A DNA stretch of 64,000 nucleotides from Bremia lactucae. Taxonomy: Eukaryota > Oomycota > Peronosporomycetes > Peronosporales > Peronosporaceae. The stretch spans positions 3,604,104 to 3,668,103 of the forward strand of contig NC_090611.1 of the NCBI RefSeq assembly GCF_004359215.1, written 5' to 3'. Below, piece after piece: positions 21,501 through 29,794 of the stretch (the stretch's first letter is position 1; the number at the start of each line of letters is the position of its first letter). The notes beneath the pieces were generated by a model that saw only the letters and a program-made list of their open reading frames with translations, ran no database searches and was not told the DNA's origin. Position numbers and translations under genes: made by a program.

Positions 21501-24500
21501 ACGACGATTGCAACGGCGATGGCTGCTCGGGACTTTGGTAAATGCAGTGATTTACAAGTCACTCTGGACCTTCTCGTGTCTGCGCGGAAGAAGAAGCAGA
21601 CGCCTGAAGAATTGGATGCCGAGATTGCCAAGCTGAATGACGAATTGGTCGCTTTAATGAAGAAGAAACAATTTGACAAGTGTGCGCAGCTTCAAAGTGA
21701 TATTGACGTCTTTAAGAAAAAACGCGCAAAGTTTCCCACTGCGAAAAAGGCGTCGACGCCATCAGCGTCACCGAAAAAGCCCGAGTTACCAGTCAAACCA
21801 CTTAAAAAGCCCGAGCCGCCAGTAAAACCAACGCCACCGCTTTCATCAGTAAATGAAGCGTTTGTAGCTAAAAAGTCTGTGCTACAATCTACTACAGTCG
21901 CTCCTCCATCAAACATGGATCGAAATGGAATACCCCCGGCGCGAGAGACTTCTGTGCTCGCACCAAACTCATCTCCTGCTGCCTTACCCGGTGACAAACG
22001 ACCTGCTCTAGAAATCCCACCCGTCGCCGCGGTGCCAGCTTTACTAGCGTCTCCAGTTGTTGTACCACCATCCCAAGCACGTCCAGTTATGTTGCCGCCC
22101 ACACAAGCACCTCCAGTTGCGTTGTCGCCTCTTCAAGCGTCTCCAATGACTTCGCCACCGTTGATGCCTTCACCGGTACAAGCGCCTTCAATGTTGCCAC
22201 TCGTCCAGGCATTAGATGAACCACCTGCTCCTTTAATCGACTGTATCCTCCCTCAGGAACTACCGACGTCTCAATTGTCTAGGCGTCCTCCTGCGATTTA
22301 TCACGGTCCAGCTCCGAGCCTTCGGGGAGGTGAATCCGTCACAATGACTCCTATGATACCACCCATGAAACAGCCGACCTTTGAGCGTCGTGCGCGTGCG
22401 AATTCAAATGGCTCGGCAACATCCGGTCAGTCGTTTGCGAGGTCGCAGTCCTCCATGATGTCGACTTCATCGAGAAGCAAGAAAGCGCCTCCAATGTCGG
22501 ATCCGTCTCGCACGGTTGCACGTCTTCGTCCAGCTAAAGCCATTACGGTGAACGAGGCAACGACTGTTTTAGAGGCTGCGAGATTAATGAAATCACACCG
22601 TGCGTCTGCAGTGTTGGTGACGAATTGGGAAGGAGCATTAAGTGGGATCTTTTCCAACACGGATGTTGCGTGTCGAGTCGTGTCAAAGAAGCTAGACCCT
22701 GCGCGAGTTACGATTGGCTCCGTCATGACGCCAAATCCTACGTGTGTCAGTCTCGAGGACAGCGCTGTGGATGCTATGGATATTATGCTTAGTGGTAAAT
22801 TTCGACACTTGCCAGTCGTGAGCTCGCCAAGTGGTAATATTGTTGGTGTTTTAAGCGTCGCTAAGTGCTTGCACGACGCTATTCGACGAGTGGAGAACAT
22901 GTCGACATCGCTACAGCAGGAACTAGGAGCTAATAAGGACAATGCAATGCTGCGAGGCATGCTTGAGAAGATGCTATCGCCTTCGTTACACGATGTCGTG
23001 TCCAAGCCACGCGAAAAGATGCCGCCTCTTGTGTATGGCCACATGACTGTGTATGAAGCAACAGTATATATGGCCGAGACGAAACGACCAGCGCTTGTAG
23101 TATCGTCAAACCCCGACGCTCCCGATTTAATTGGTATCTTTACATCGAAAGACGTGCTTCTTCGCGTCGTGGTGGAAGACTTGGATGCTACTACGACCAG
23201 TGTGAGTGAAGTTATGACGCCGAATCCTGAATTTGCAGCGCCAGAGACGTCTGTATTAGATGCTTTCCATATCATGCACGACGGGAAGTTTTTGAATCTT
23301 CCCGTAGTCGCTACGGATTCCGGCAAGATCCTGGGTGTGGCAGACGTACTGTCCATTAGTTTGGCTTCGTTTGGCGAGTCGCGTGAGATTGGTAAACTCT
23401 TCACTGCTGCGTTTGACTATCATGACGACGAAACGAATTCAATCGTGTCGGGCCGATCCGCGTCGACTTTGTCCGTTGCCAGCAAGGCTCGTTACCAAAA
23501 GGATCGCGACAAAGGCATTAATGTCCGTCCCGTGTCCAGCTTGCGTCCACTTCCTGCAATTACAATTGATGAAATAGCGTCGGTATTTGATGCAGCGCTG
23601 TTGATGAAGCAGAAACGCACGGACGCATTGCTCGTGGTTGACGATAATGGCGGATTAAATGGAATTCTGACGGACACGGACATTTGTCGCCGTGTCTTGG
23701 CACGTAATTTAAGTCCCGAGGAAGTGCCGGTTCGCACCGTCATGACGCGAGATATCAAGTACGTGTCGCCGAACGACAGTGCCATTGACGCATTACTTTC
23801 GATGCAGGAAGGCCATTTTCGCCATTTACCAGTAGTCGATCGTGGCGCTATTGCTGGTGTCTTGAACATTGGCAAGTGCATTTATGACGTATCGAAGCGC
23901 CTAGAGCACGCAATACAGTCGACGGATCAGCTCAAAGCGTCTTTACTAAAGAGCGGCAAGTCATCTACGTTGCAGCAGCTGCTTGCTCCGATGTTGGAGA
24001 AATTATCGGCGCCAACGCTGGGATCGATTCTTGAAAGTGAGGCCCATAGCAACTCGACTCCAGCTCCGCGATTTCCAAAGTCGTCGCTTGTAAGCGACGT
24101 TGTCAAGGCCATGGCTTTGACGAAGAAGGCGGCATTAATTGTCGACGACATCTTCACAGACAAACTTGTCGGTATTTTCTCTCCGAATGAGTTGGTACTA
24201 AATGTCATTGCCAAAGGACTCAAGGCTTCGACAACGTACGTAGAAGAAGTGATGCTAAACGATCCTGAAATTGCCATCCCGTCGACTTCGGTGCTCGATG
24301 GACTCCATATTATGCACGACTCTCGTGTTTTACACCTTCCTGTGCTAAAAGACGCATCAAACGAGCTCGTTGGGATGGTTGACGTGCTTGATTTAAGCTA
24401 TGGCACCATTGATGCCATTTATGGGGACAACCGCGAGCAGATGCAAGAGTTTTGGAACACAACTTTGCAGCTCGACACTCCCTCGCAGCCGTCCGAGGCT

Positions 24501-27500
24501 AGTGACCGCGAGCGAACAACGTTATTATCGCGAGCGGAACAGGAAGAAAAGAGTCGCACCGTGGCGAAACTACGGCCAACAAAAGTACTGACAGTGGTAG
24601 AGAAGACGACAATTGCCGAGCTGTCGCGGACAATGGGACGCAATCGGATGGACTGTGTCTTGGTCGTATCAGACGAAGGTATGCTGACCGGCATTGTCAC
24701 GGATACCGACTTAACGCGTCGCGTTGTTGCCGAGAATCGGCCATTGGATTCGACAGTAGTTGGTGACGTCATGACACGCCATCCTGTGTTTGTGTCAATG
24801 GATGATCCAGCAATCGACGCGTTGATTTCAATGTTACAAGGCAAATTTCGTCATTTGCCTGTTGTCGAGCGCAATGGACCGGTCGTGGGTATTTTAAGCA
24901 TTGCCAAGTGCTTATATGATGCCATTCGAAAGATGGAAAAGTCCGAGCAGTCGTCCATGGCACTGCGTCATACACTCGAGAAAGAAATGAAGAGTCGCGT
25001 GAATGGCCATGCACGCACGGGGAATGTCTCGCAGCTTCTTGGTTCGATGGTCAACAAGATGTTTTCACCCGACATTAAGACGGTGATTGAAGACGAAGGC
25101 GTCGAAGCGCCTCATGTCCAGCGCTTTACGTCCGTATATGATGTCGCAAAGCTCATGGCAAGTTCAAAAAAGGGTGCACTCGTGGTGAATACTCGTGGAT
25201 ACTATTGTGGTATTTTTACGCCCAAAGAAATGCTTGAAAAAGTGCTCGCACGTGGGTTACCCGTTCATACGACGCCGGTGTGTGAAGTCATGCTTGATAA
25301 AGACGTGAGTATTACTGGCGCCATGTCCGTCATGGACGCAATGCACACGATGCACGACCACAAGACGCTCTATCTAGCAGTATTGGAGACCGAGACAAGC
25401 AAACAACCGCCGCTTGGACTTATTGACGTGCTGTCGTTGAGCTATGGATCGTTTGCAAAAGGCAAACCAAGCGAATGGAAAGCTTTCTGGAACGCATCGT
25501 TGGAAGTTGCCGATGACGACGATGTGTCTTCGCAGCACAGTTTTCGCAGTGGGTTTTCCCATAGCCTCGCATCAAATAGCACTAGTTTTAATATGAAAGG
25601 TCGTCAAGCGACGTTCGCGACTGGAAACGTGCGTCCAGTCTCGAAATTGCGGCCTTGCAAAGCAGTGACGATCCCCGAGACCTTTTCCGTTGCCGACGCG
25701 GCCAAAGAAATGAGTCTTACACAGACGGATGCAGCGCTTATTATTGGACGAGATGGGGGGCTTTTGGGCATCTTAACCGACACGGACGTGACGCGACGCG
25801 TCGTGGCTCTTGGAAACGATCCCGTGTACGTTCGTGTGCTCGATGCAATGACGCCAAATCCAAAGTTTGTCGACGAACGTGACAGTGCCATGGATGCGAT
25901 GTTTATGATGCTTGAAGGGAAATTTCGTCATTTGCCTGTCGTGGATGAAACGGGCATGGTGGCGGGTATGCTTCGCATTCAAAAGTGTTTGTACGACGCC
26001 ATTACACGCATTGAAAAGGTGCAGCAATCGTCAAGTGGTTCGCTTCGACAGCGACTGGAGAAACGATTGCATGCGACTGGCATTGGTTCTGGTCCAGGAG
26101 CGTTAAAACAGCTTGTAGGTCCGATGGTCGAGAAGCTCTTGTCACCGACAGTGGATACGATTTTAGAAGATGAGACGTTGCCGCCACTTGTGAGTGAACA
26201 CGACACGGTCATGGAAGTAGCTCGTCAAATGGCGGCATCTCGGAAAGCTGCTTTGATCGTCGAAGATCCCATGAATGACACGAGTTCGTCCGTTAGTGGT
26301 GGACATCGATCGTCTGTGAGTGGAGGTTGTTACGACATTGGAACGTCAGCATTAACAAGACGAGTCTTGGGTGTGTTTACGCCCAAGGATTTGCTGCTTC
26401 GTGTCATAGGCGCAGGTCTCGATGCAGCCGAAACGACTGTTGGACAAGTCATGACGCCGAATCCCGAGACGGCGCTACCGACTACAAAGCTCATTGAAGC
26501 GCTTCATATCATGTACGAACAAAACTTTCTACACTTGCCCGTGGTCAATTCCGAGACTGCGACGATTGTGGGAATGCTCGACGTGTTGTCGCTGTGTTAC
26601 GGAACGTTTGCAAGCGGCGCCGCAGCTGTCGACGAAGACTCGGATTGGCGCTCGTTCTGGGACGTATCGCTTGCGCTTGGTCATGACGATGACTTTAGTG
26701 AGCTCGCAAGTTTAACGGGCTCCCGTGTGTCGCGTCGCCGTCCAGGCAAGTACACGGAGAGTCACCACTCGTCGATGCGAGAACACATGTCTCCCGAGCC
26801 CGAAGGAGCGATGCGTCCCGTGTCAATGTTACGACCTCAAGCAGTCACGCGCATTAACGAGTTCTTAACCGTCGCGGAAGCCGCCAAGCGTATGCGACAA
26901 GCTCGCGTTGAAGCCGTCGTTGTGACAACTGAAGAAGGAGAAATACGTGGTATTTTGACCGACACGGACATTACACGTCGTGTATTAGCAGCGGATCTTG
27001 ACCCCGAAAGCTGTTCCGTCGCGTCCGTAATGACCACGAAACCAATGTGTGTGTACATGGAAGACCAGGCCATTGAAGCAATTACCAAGATGCTTGAAGG
27101 TCGTTTTAAACACTTGCCCGTACTTGGTTCGGACGGAATTCCCCAAGGAATGCTCGATATCTCCAAGTGTTTATACGATGCAATCACGTGTTTGGAAAAG
27201 GTTCAGCAGTCAACGGAAGCCGCCGCGACCGAGTTTTCACGCGAACTTGGGAGTGCATCGAATCTACAGCGACTTTTAGGGCCCATGATGGAGAAAATGG
27301 TACGGCCAACGGTTGGAGACGCACTGGATGGAGAGCTCATGCCGCCAGTCATTCGTCTCCACACGACTGCTGCCCATGCTGCAAAGCTCATGGCAAGTAC
27401 CAAGAAAGCCGCGATTGTTTTAAATGACGAGCACGAGTTATGCGGGATGGTGACAACCAAAGACTTGCTCCGAAAAGTGGTTGCCAAGGGATTATACGCA

Positions 27501-28565
27501 GATACAACGACCGTGGAAGACGTCATGACGGTTGATCCCGATCTCATGGGTCCGCATATGAGCATTCTCAATGGTTTACGCGCGCTTCATGATGCCGGAC
27601 AGCTCGTGATGCCCGTGCTCGCCGACGATGGGGAGATTCTTGGCATGGCTGACGTTCTTTGTTTAAGTTATGGTCAATTCCAAACAACCTCCGGAGGTAC
27701 GTCGAAGACTGATTGGCGACAATTTTGGCACACTGCCATGAACCTTCAAGAAGAAGTCGCAGGTGGAGCGTACGGTGGACATGATGACAACGATGCACGG
27801 TCCGTTGGAACAATTGAAGAATTTGAACGCGATGAATACCACGTTAATGATAGCATGTCAACTCCCACCGCGAGTGCCGTGGGATTAAATCCTACACGAC
27901 ATTATTCCAATTCCCTTGGTGCGTATGCCGAGCTCGGTGAAAGCGTGTCGGTCGTCAGTGGTGCCAATACGACACCAAGTGCTTTGATTGCAACGACTCT
28001 TGACGACCATGTTTTTGTATTTAAAGTCAGTGATGCGATTCAAGAGCACTTTTATCGCATTGTTTGTCCATTTCATGCACTTCAAGGACTCGTGGAACAC
28101 ATTTGCTTTCAAATGAAAATCCCGGAACACGATCAGGTGCAGCTCAAGTATAAAGATGATGAAGGGGATTGGGCCGTCTTGACATCGGATGAAAGTCTTG
28201 TCGAAGCAGTTCAAATGGCCCAACGGTTTGGGTGGAAACGTCTTGTTGTGGTCGTGACGGTAAGCACACGATCCCAGGAAGGTGTTGACGATATACGTGA
28301 GAAGGACGGTGGGAGGATAGTAAAGGATGTCACACCGCCACCACGCCCCCGTTTATTGACTAAAGTGGACGAAATGGCCTTGTCAGCAAGCAGCTGTAGT
28401 GATGAAAGTTGTGAGTACGAGGACAGAAGACGACCACCGACGCAACCATCTCGTCGTTGGACGCGCATGAAATCAACACGACCGTCGACGTTGCTTGTAA
28501 ACAGTGCCGTGACGCTTGTGGTAGGTCTTGGAGCGATTGCGTTCATGGTCATGCGGCGGAAGTAG
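18588..28565 (+). CDS. Myosin motor fused to UVR-like helices, 20 CBS motifs, PB1 domain and C-terminal anchor
   Basis: An uninterrupted 3325-residue frame without introns. The motor spans about residues 33-740: P-loop GESGSGKT (129-136), switch I NDNSSRFGKF (about 197), switch II DIYGFEKFEWNTFEQ (about 420) and an actin-region NPRYVRCIKPNE (about 654). IQ-type helices follow (about 760-850). Next come four repeats of ~45 residues of the form ELD..I..L......A...F..CA.LQ..L (about 858-1050), similar to UVR helices, then a Pro-rich linker (1050-1300). Five tandem units starting near residues 1305, 1645, 1989, 2347 and 2742 each hold four CBS motifs (GKFRHLPVV in the first half, LPVV in the second). 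A PB1 domain (about 3139-3224) and a hydrophobic segment (about 3300-3322) followed by RRK end the protein. The unit plus PB1 plus anchor resembles plant CBSCBSPB proteins. Expected roles, inferred: actin-based movement of a membrane with adenylate sensing by the Bateman modules. Myosins with CBS and PB1 domains have, to my memory, been noted in Phytophthora. Confidence 0.93.
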   Translation: MQRRGGSSRKERLLRAKMKKKMQTTETSPSGNTFEDILHMSDLSELSLLENLRKRYEHELIYTYVGPILIAINPYKKLDVYSERHMTEYYGKAMGVLPPHVFALADHAYTQLIQGGALDPANQSIIISGESGSGKTETTKIIMQYLARATSDRKGPDGDVLSQVVQDGMSMALGKLEERVLDSNPLLESFGNAKTLRNDNSSRFGKFIEIQFNHHGKIVGAQILNFLLEKTRIVSQSLGERNYHIFYQLLAGADTTLRARLQLQTPWDYDYLRKSECFLIPSCDDAHEFKITTKCLETIGISKSRQDMVFEVLAAVLHLGNLQFAMDNDTCVPVGDESVKGLRLVATLLRVSEDALNKALLTRQLYVGGKVIVQQQNAEQVSDKRDALAKAIYSSLFLWLVSELNRTISRTQDKWGFIGVLDIYGFEKFEWNTFEQLCINYANEKLQRHFNQHMLEVEQNDYAKEGIDWKHIDFDDNQECLDLIESKVNGTPGIFISLDDGWRLKGEEANKKFVSNLHNSFGRTSSGQSSSKHKFYVHPKMDADLHFGIKHYAGEVIYDASGFNDKNNETMNDDMKELIRQSESPWLRGMFDLNMQSIEAIPSNKTQPHTISRRPNEGKKGTQGNKSRHIREISVSAQFRYQLQELMNKISLANPRYVRCIKPNELKHASEFNDADCARQLKYSGMMEAIQIRQRGFALREDHDVFFYDYQSLAPDAENIKELVVKISSMLGAGKEEWQLGKTKVFLKRAMAFKLRKLEMLRCKSAARAIQKWVRMIVRKGAVVTIQTKIRQFVAKRKLQHRRQSAYRVLSILRMRVAMIKYQHMRAEHRIQQDWAIRIQKIVRGYLVRKRDLLHPFGDMGPKELDKKITEMEVAIEDAAVSKQFELCANLQLELEKLVEARKKVRTAKEIDAEIKKLNEDMEAAAVSKQFGRCAELQKQLEGLNEARKHVKEDLNELEPEELDERIHALETTIATAMAARDFGKCSDLQVTLDLLVSARKKKQTPEELDAEIAKLNDELVALMKKKQFDKCAQLQSDIDVFKKKRAKFPTAKKASTPSASPKKPELPVKPLKKPEPPVKPTPPLSSVNEAFVAKKSVLQSTTVAPPSNMDRNGIPPARETSVLAPNSSPAALPGDKRPALEIPPVAAVPALLASPVVVPPSQARPVMLPPTQAPPVALSPLQASPMTSPPLMPSPVQAPSMLPLVQALDEPPAPLIDCILPQELPTSQLSRRPPAIYHGPAPSLRGGESVTMTPMIPPMKQPTFERRARANSNGSATSGQSFARSQSSMMSTSSRSKKAPPMSDPSRTVARLRPAKAITVNEATTVLEAARLMKSHRASAVLVTNWEGALSGIFSNTDVACRVVSKKLDPARVTIGSVMTPNPTCVSLEDSAVDAMDIMLSGKFRHLPVVSSPSGNIVGVLSVAKCLHDAIRRVENMSTSLQQELGANKDNAMLRGMLEKMLSPSLHDVVSKPREKMPPLVYGHMTVYEATVYMAETKRPALVVSSNPDAPDLIGIFTSKDVLLRVVVEDLDATTTSVSEVMTPNPEFAAPETSVLDAFHIMHDGKFLNLPVVATDSGKILGVADVLSISLASFGESREIGKLFTAAFDYHDDETNSIVSGRSASTLSVASKARYQKDRDKGINVRPVSSLRPLPAITIDEIASVFDAALLMKQKRTDALLVVDDNGGLNGILTDTDICRRVLARNLSPEEVPVRTVMTRDIKYVSPNDSAIDALLSMQEGHFRHLPVVDRGAIAGVLNIGKCIYDVSKRLEHAIQSTDQLKASLLKSGKSSTLQQLLAPMLEKLSAPTLGSILESEAHSNSTPAPRFPKSSLVSDVVKAMALTKKAALIVDDIFTDKLVGIFSPNELVLNVIAKGLKASTTYVEEVMLNDPEIAIPSTSVLDGLHIMHDSRVLHLPVLKDASNELVGMVDVLDLSYGTIDAIYGDNREQMQEFWNTTLQLDTPSQPSEASDRERTTLLSRAEQEEKSRTVAKLRPTKVLTVVEKTTIAELSRTMGRNRMDCVLVVSDEGMLTGIVTDTDLTRRVVAENRPLDSTVVGDVMTRHPVFVSMDDPAIDALISMLQGKFRHLPVVERNGPVVGILSIAKCLYDAIRKMEKSEQSSMALRHTLEKEMKSRVNGHARTGNVSQLLGSMVNKMFSPDIKTVIEDEGVEAPHVQRFTSVYDVAKLMASSKKGALVVNTRGYYCGIFTPKEMLEKVLARGLPVHTTPVCEVMLDKDVSITGAMSVMDAMHTMHDHKTLYLAVLETETSKQPPLGLIDVLSLSYGSFAKGKPSEWKAFWNASLEVADDDDVSSQHSFRSGFSHSLASNSTSFNMKGRQATFATGNVRPVSKLRPCKAVTIPETFSVADAAKEMSLTQTDAALIIGRDGGLLGILTDTDVTRRVVALGNDPVYVRVLDAMTPNPKFVDERDSAMDAMFMMLEGKFRHLPVVDETGMVAGMLRIQKCLYDAITRIEKVQQSSSGSLRQRLEKRLHATGIGSGPGALKQLVGPMVEKLLSPTVDTILEDETLPPLVSEHDTVMEVARQMAASRKAALIVEDPMNDTSSSVSGGHRSSVSGGCYDIGTSALTRRVLGVFTPKDLLLRVIGAGLDAAETTVGQVMTPNPETALPTTKLIEALHIMYEQNFLHLPVVNSETATIVGMLDVLSLCYGTFASGAAAVDEDSDWRSFWDVSLALGHDDDFSELASLTGSRVSRRRPGKYTESHHSSMREHMSPEPEGAMRPVSMLRPQAVTRINEFLTVAEAAKRMRQARVEAVVVTTEEGEIRGILTDTDITRRVLAADLDPESCSVASVMTTKPMCVYMEDQAIEAITKMLEGRFKHLPVLGSDGIPQGMLDISKCLYDAITCLEKVQQSTEAAATEFSRELGSASNLQRLLGPMMEKMVRPTVGDALDGELMPPVIRLHTTAAHAAKLMASTKKAAIVLNDEHELCGMVTTKDLLRKVVAKGLYADTTTVEDVMTVDPDLMGPHMSILNGLRALHDAGQLVMPVLADDGEILGMADVLCLSYGQFQTTSGGTSKTDWRQFWHTAMNLQEEVAGGAYGGHDDNDARSVGTIEEFERDEYHVNDSMSTPTASAVGLNPTRHYSNSLGAYAELGESVSVVSGANTTPSALIATTLDDHVFVFKVSDAIQEHFYRIVCPFHALQGLVEHICFQMKIPEHDQVQLKYKDDEGDWAVLTSDESLVEAVQMAQRFGWKRLVVVVTVSTRSQEGVDDIREKDGGRIVKDVTPPPRPRLLTKVDEMALSASSCSDESCEYEDRRRPPTQPSRRWTRMKSTRPSTLLVNSAVTLVVGLGAIAFMVMRRK

Positions 28566-28650
28566 CAACATTAAAGGTTTTTTTTTTAAATATTTGTATT
28601 ACGCGCTGTCTTTTATGCCACAAGAAGTTTACTATTGGGGTGGTTAGTTG

Positions 28651-29644
28651 TTATACGGAATGAAGGTCGGTTTGGACGTTTTTGTTGCCAAGTGTGTCGT
28701 TTTGTAGGGTACTGGAGGCAATTATTTCAAGACTTAATTCCGTGCTTTCCTCGTCGGTGGGTGTGTTTAAAGTAGGCAATGTGCCATTGTTCTTGAACAG
28801 CTGTGTTGGAGACAGCGGAGCTTGCGCTACAATAAAACTTTCGTCTCGAACATCCTTTTTTAAAAAATTGTCCTGGATCCAAAATTGTAGGGCATTCATT
28901 AAACACGGACAAGCAATCATGACAATTGCCAATTCAATGTCGGGATTCTTATAAAGAGGTTGAAACAAAAATCCGGCAAAAGTTACCAATGGTTTCTGGA
29001 ATGCCACAATAAGCAATGCAATGATAAATTTGCACACCATAATGACGAATAACCACGAAAAGACTTGCAACACCCACGTTCGTAATTGAATAGGAATTCC
29101 ATAGTCGCCTGGAGTTTGTAAGGATGACCATTGAAAGCGATATGCCAATTGTATCACCGCTGATAGCAACACGTAATTAAGAAAAATGCCAAATGTTGTG
29201 TCTAAGGTGAAATTCACAAAATACAACGCGCACTGCACAAACGAACAGAATGATTGTCCATTACCAAAACTTTTGTTACTGTTTTTAACAATTGGCGTCG
29301 TACCTGATCCACTGCTTCGTCATTGGATTGCATTTGACCTTGAAACGAATAGAGCAAGATGGCAATGAGCAAATTTGCCACGTGGGCACATGTGGCACCA
29401 ACCATTTGCTTGGCAGCATCGAAAGCCCAAATCTATTTATATACAAAGTGAAATAAGTGCCACTTGTTGCCACATAGGTAGCAAATCGATAATGTACCAT
29501 TAGCGGTCGTTGAGGCACTTCGTGTACCCGTTTAAACACCAGCACCGAGATCGCAATGAGACCTAGTAGTATCTGTAGCGCGATGGCAAAGTTGCCACTT
29601 AGTAGCTTACATTCCGGCGCGTTATCGTCTTCCTTTCCGCTCAT
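28651..29644 (-). CDS. STIMATE/TMEM110-like multi-pass membrane protein, 3 exons
   Basis: Exons on the minus strand are 29644-29498, 29432-29304 and 29232-28651, giving 285 residues. Introns of 65 and 71 bp have GTACAT and GTACGA donors with TAG and CAG acceptors, both in phase 0. The family signature is visible: a first helix (ALQILLGLIAISVLVF), then KRVHEVPQRPLM joined by splicing to IWAFDAAKQMVGA, a second helix, DQ joined to CALYFVNFTLDTTFG, then GDYG and further hydrophobic segments. In animals STIMATE sits in the ER at plasma-membrane junctions and promotes STIM-Orai Ca2+ entry; fungal and protist relatives are described as vacuolar membrane proteins. The acidic, Ser/Thr-rich C-terminus is not conserved. 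A CCAAT box (minus) lies about 80 bp upstream. It converges with the myosin gene, 85 bp apart. Confidence 0.85.
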
Positions 29645-29794
29645 GTTGCCGTCTTTTCAGAGCTGAATTGCATTGTTGTTCGATTGTCACAATTATAGTG
29701 GGACGTGTACGACGTTTCTCATTGGCTAATAAGAGAATAAAGACGATATTGTCAAATGCAACTAATCCTGACTTTTCATTTTAACACGTAAAAT

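Noticed and set aside
22427..28552. Long antisense open frames under the myosin gene (for example 22427-23404)
   Set aside because: They are shadows of the GC-biased coding strand and have no recognisable domains.
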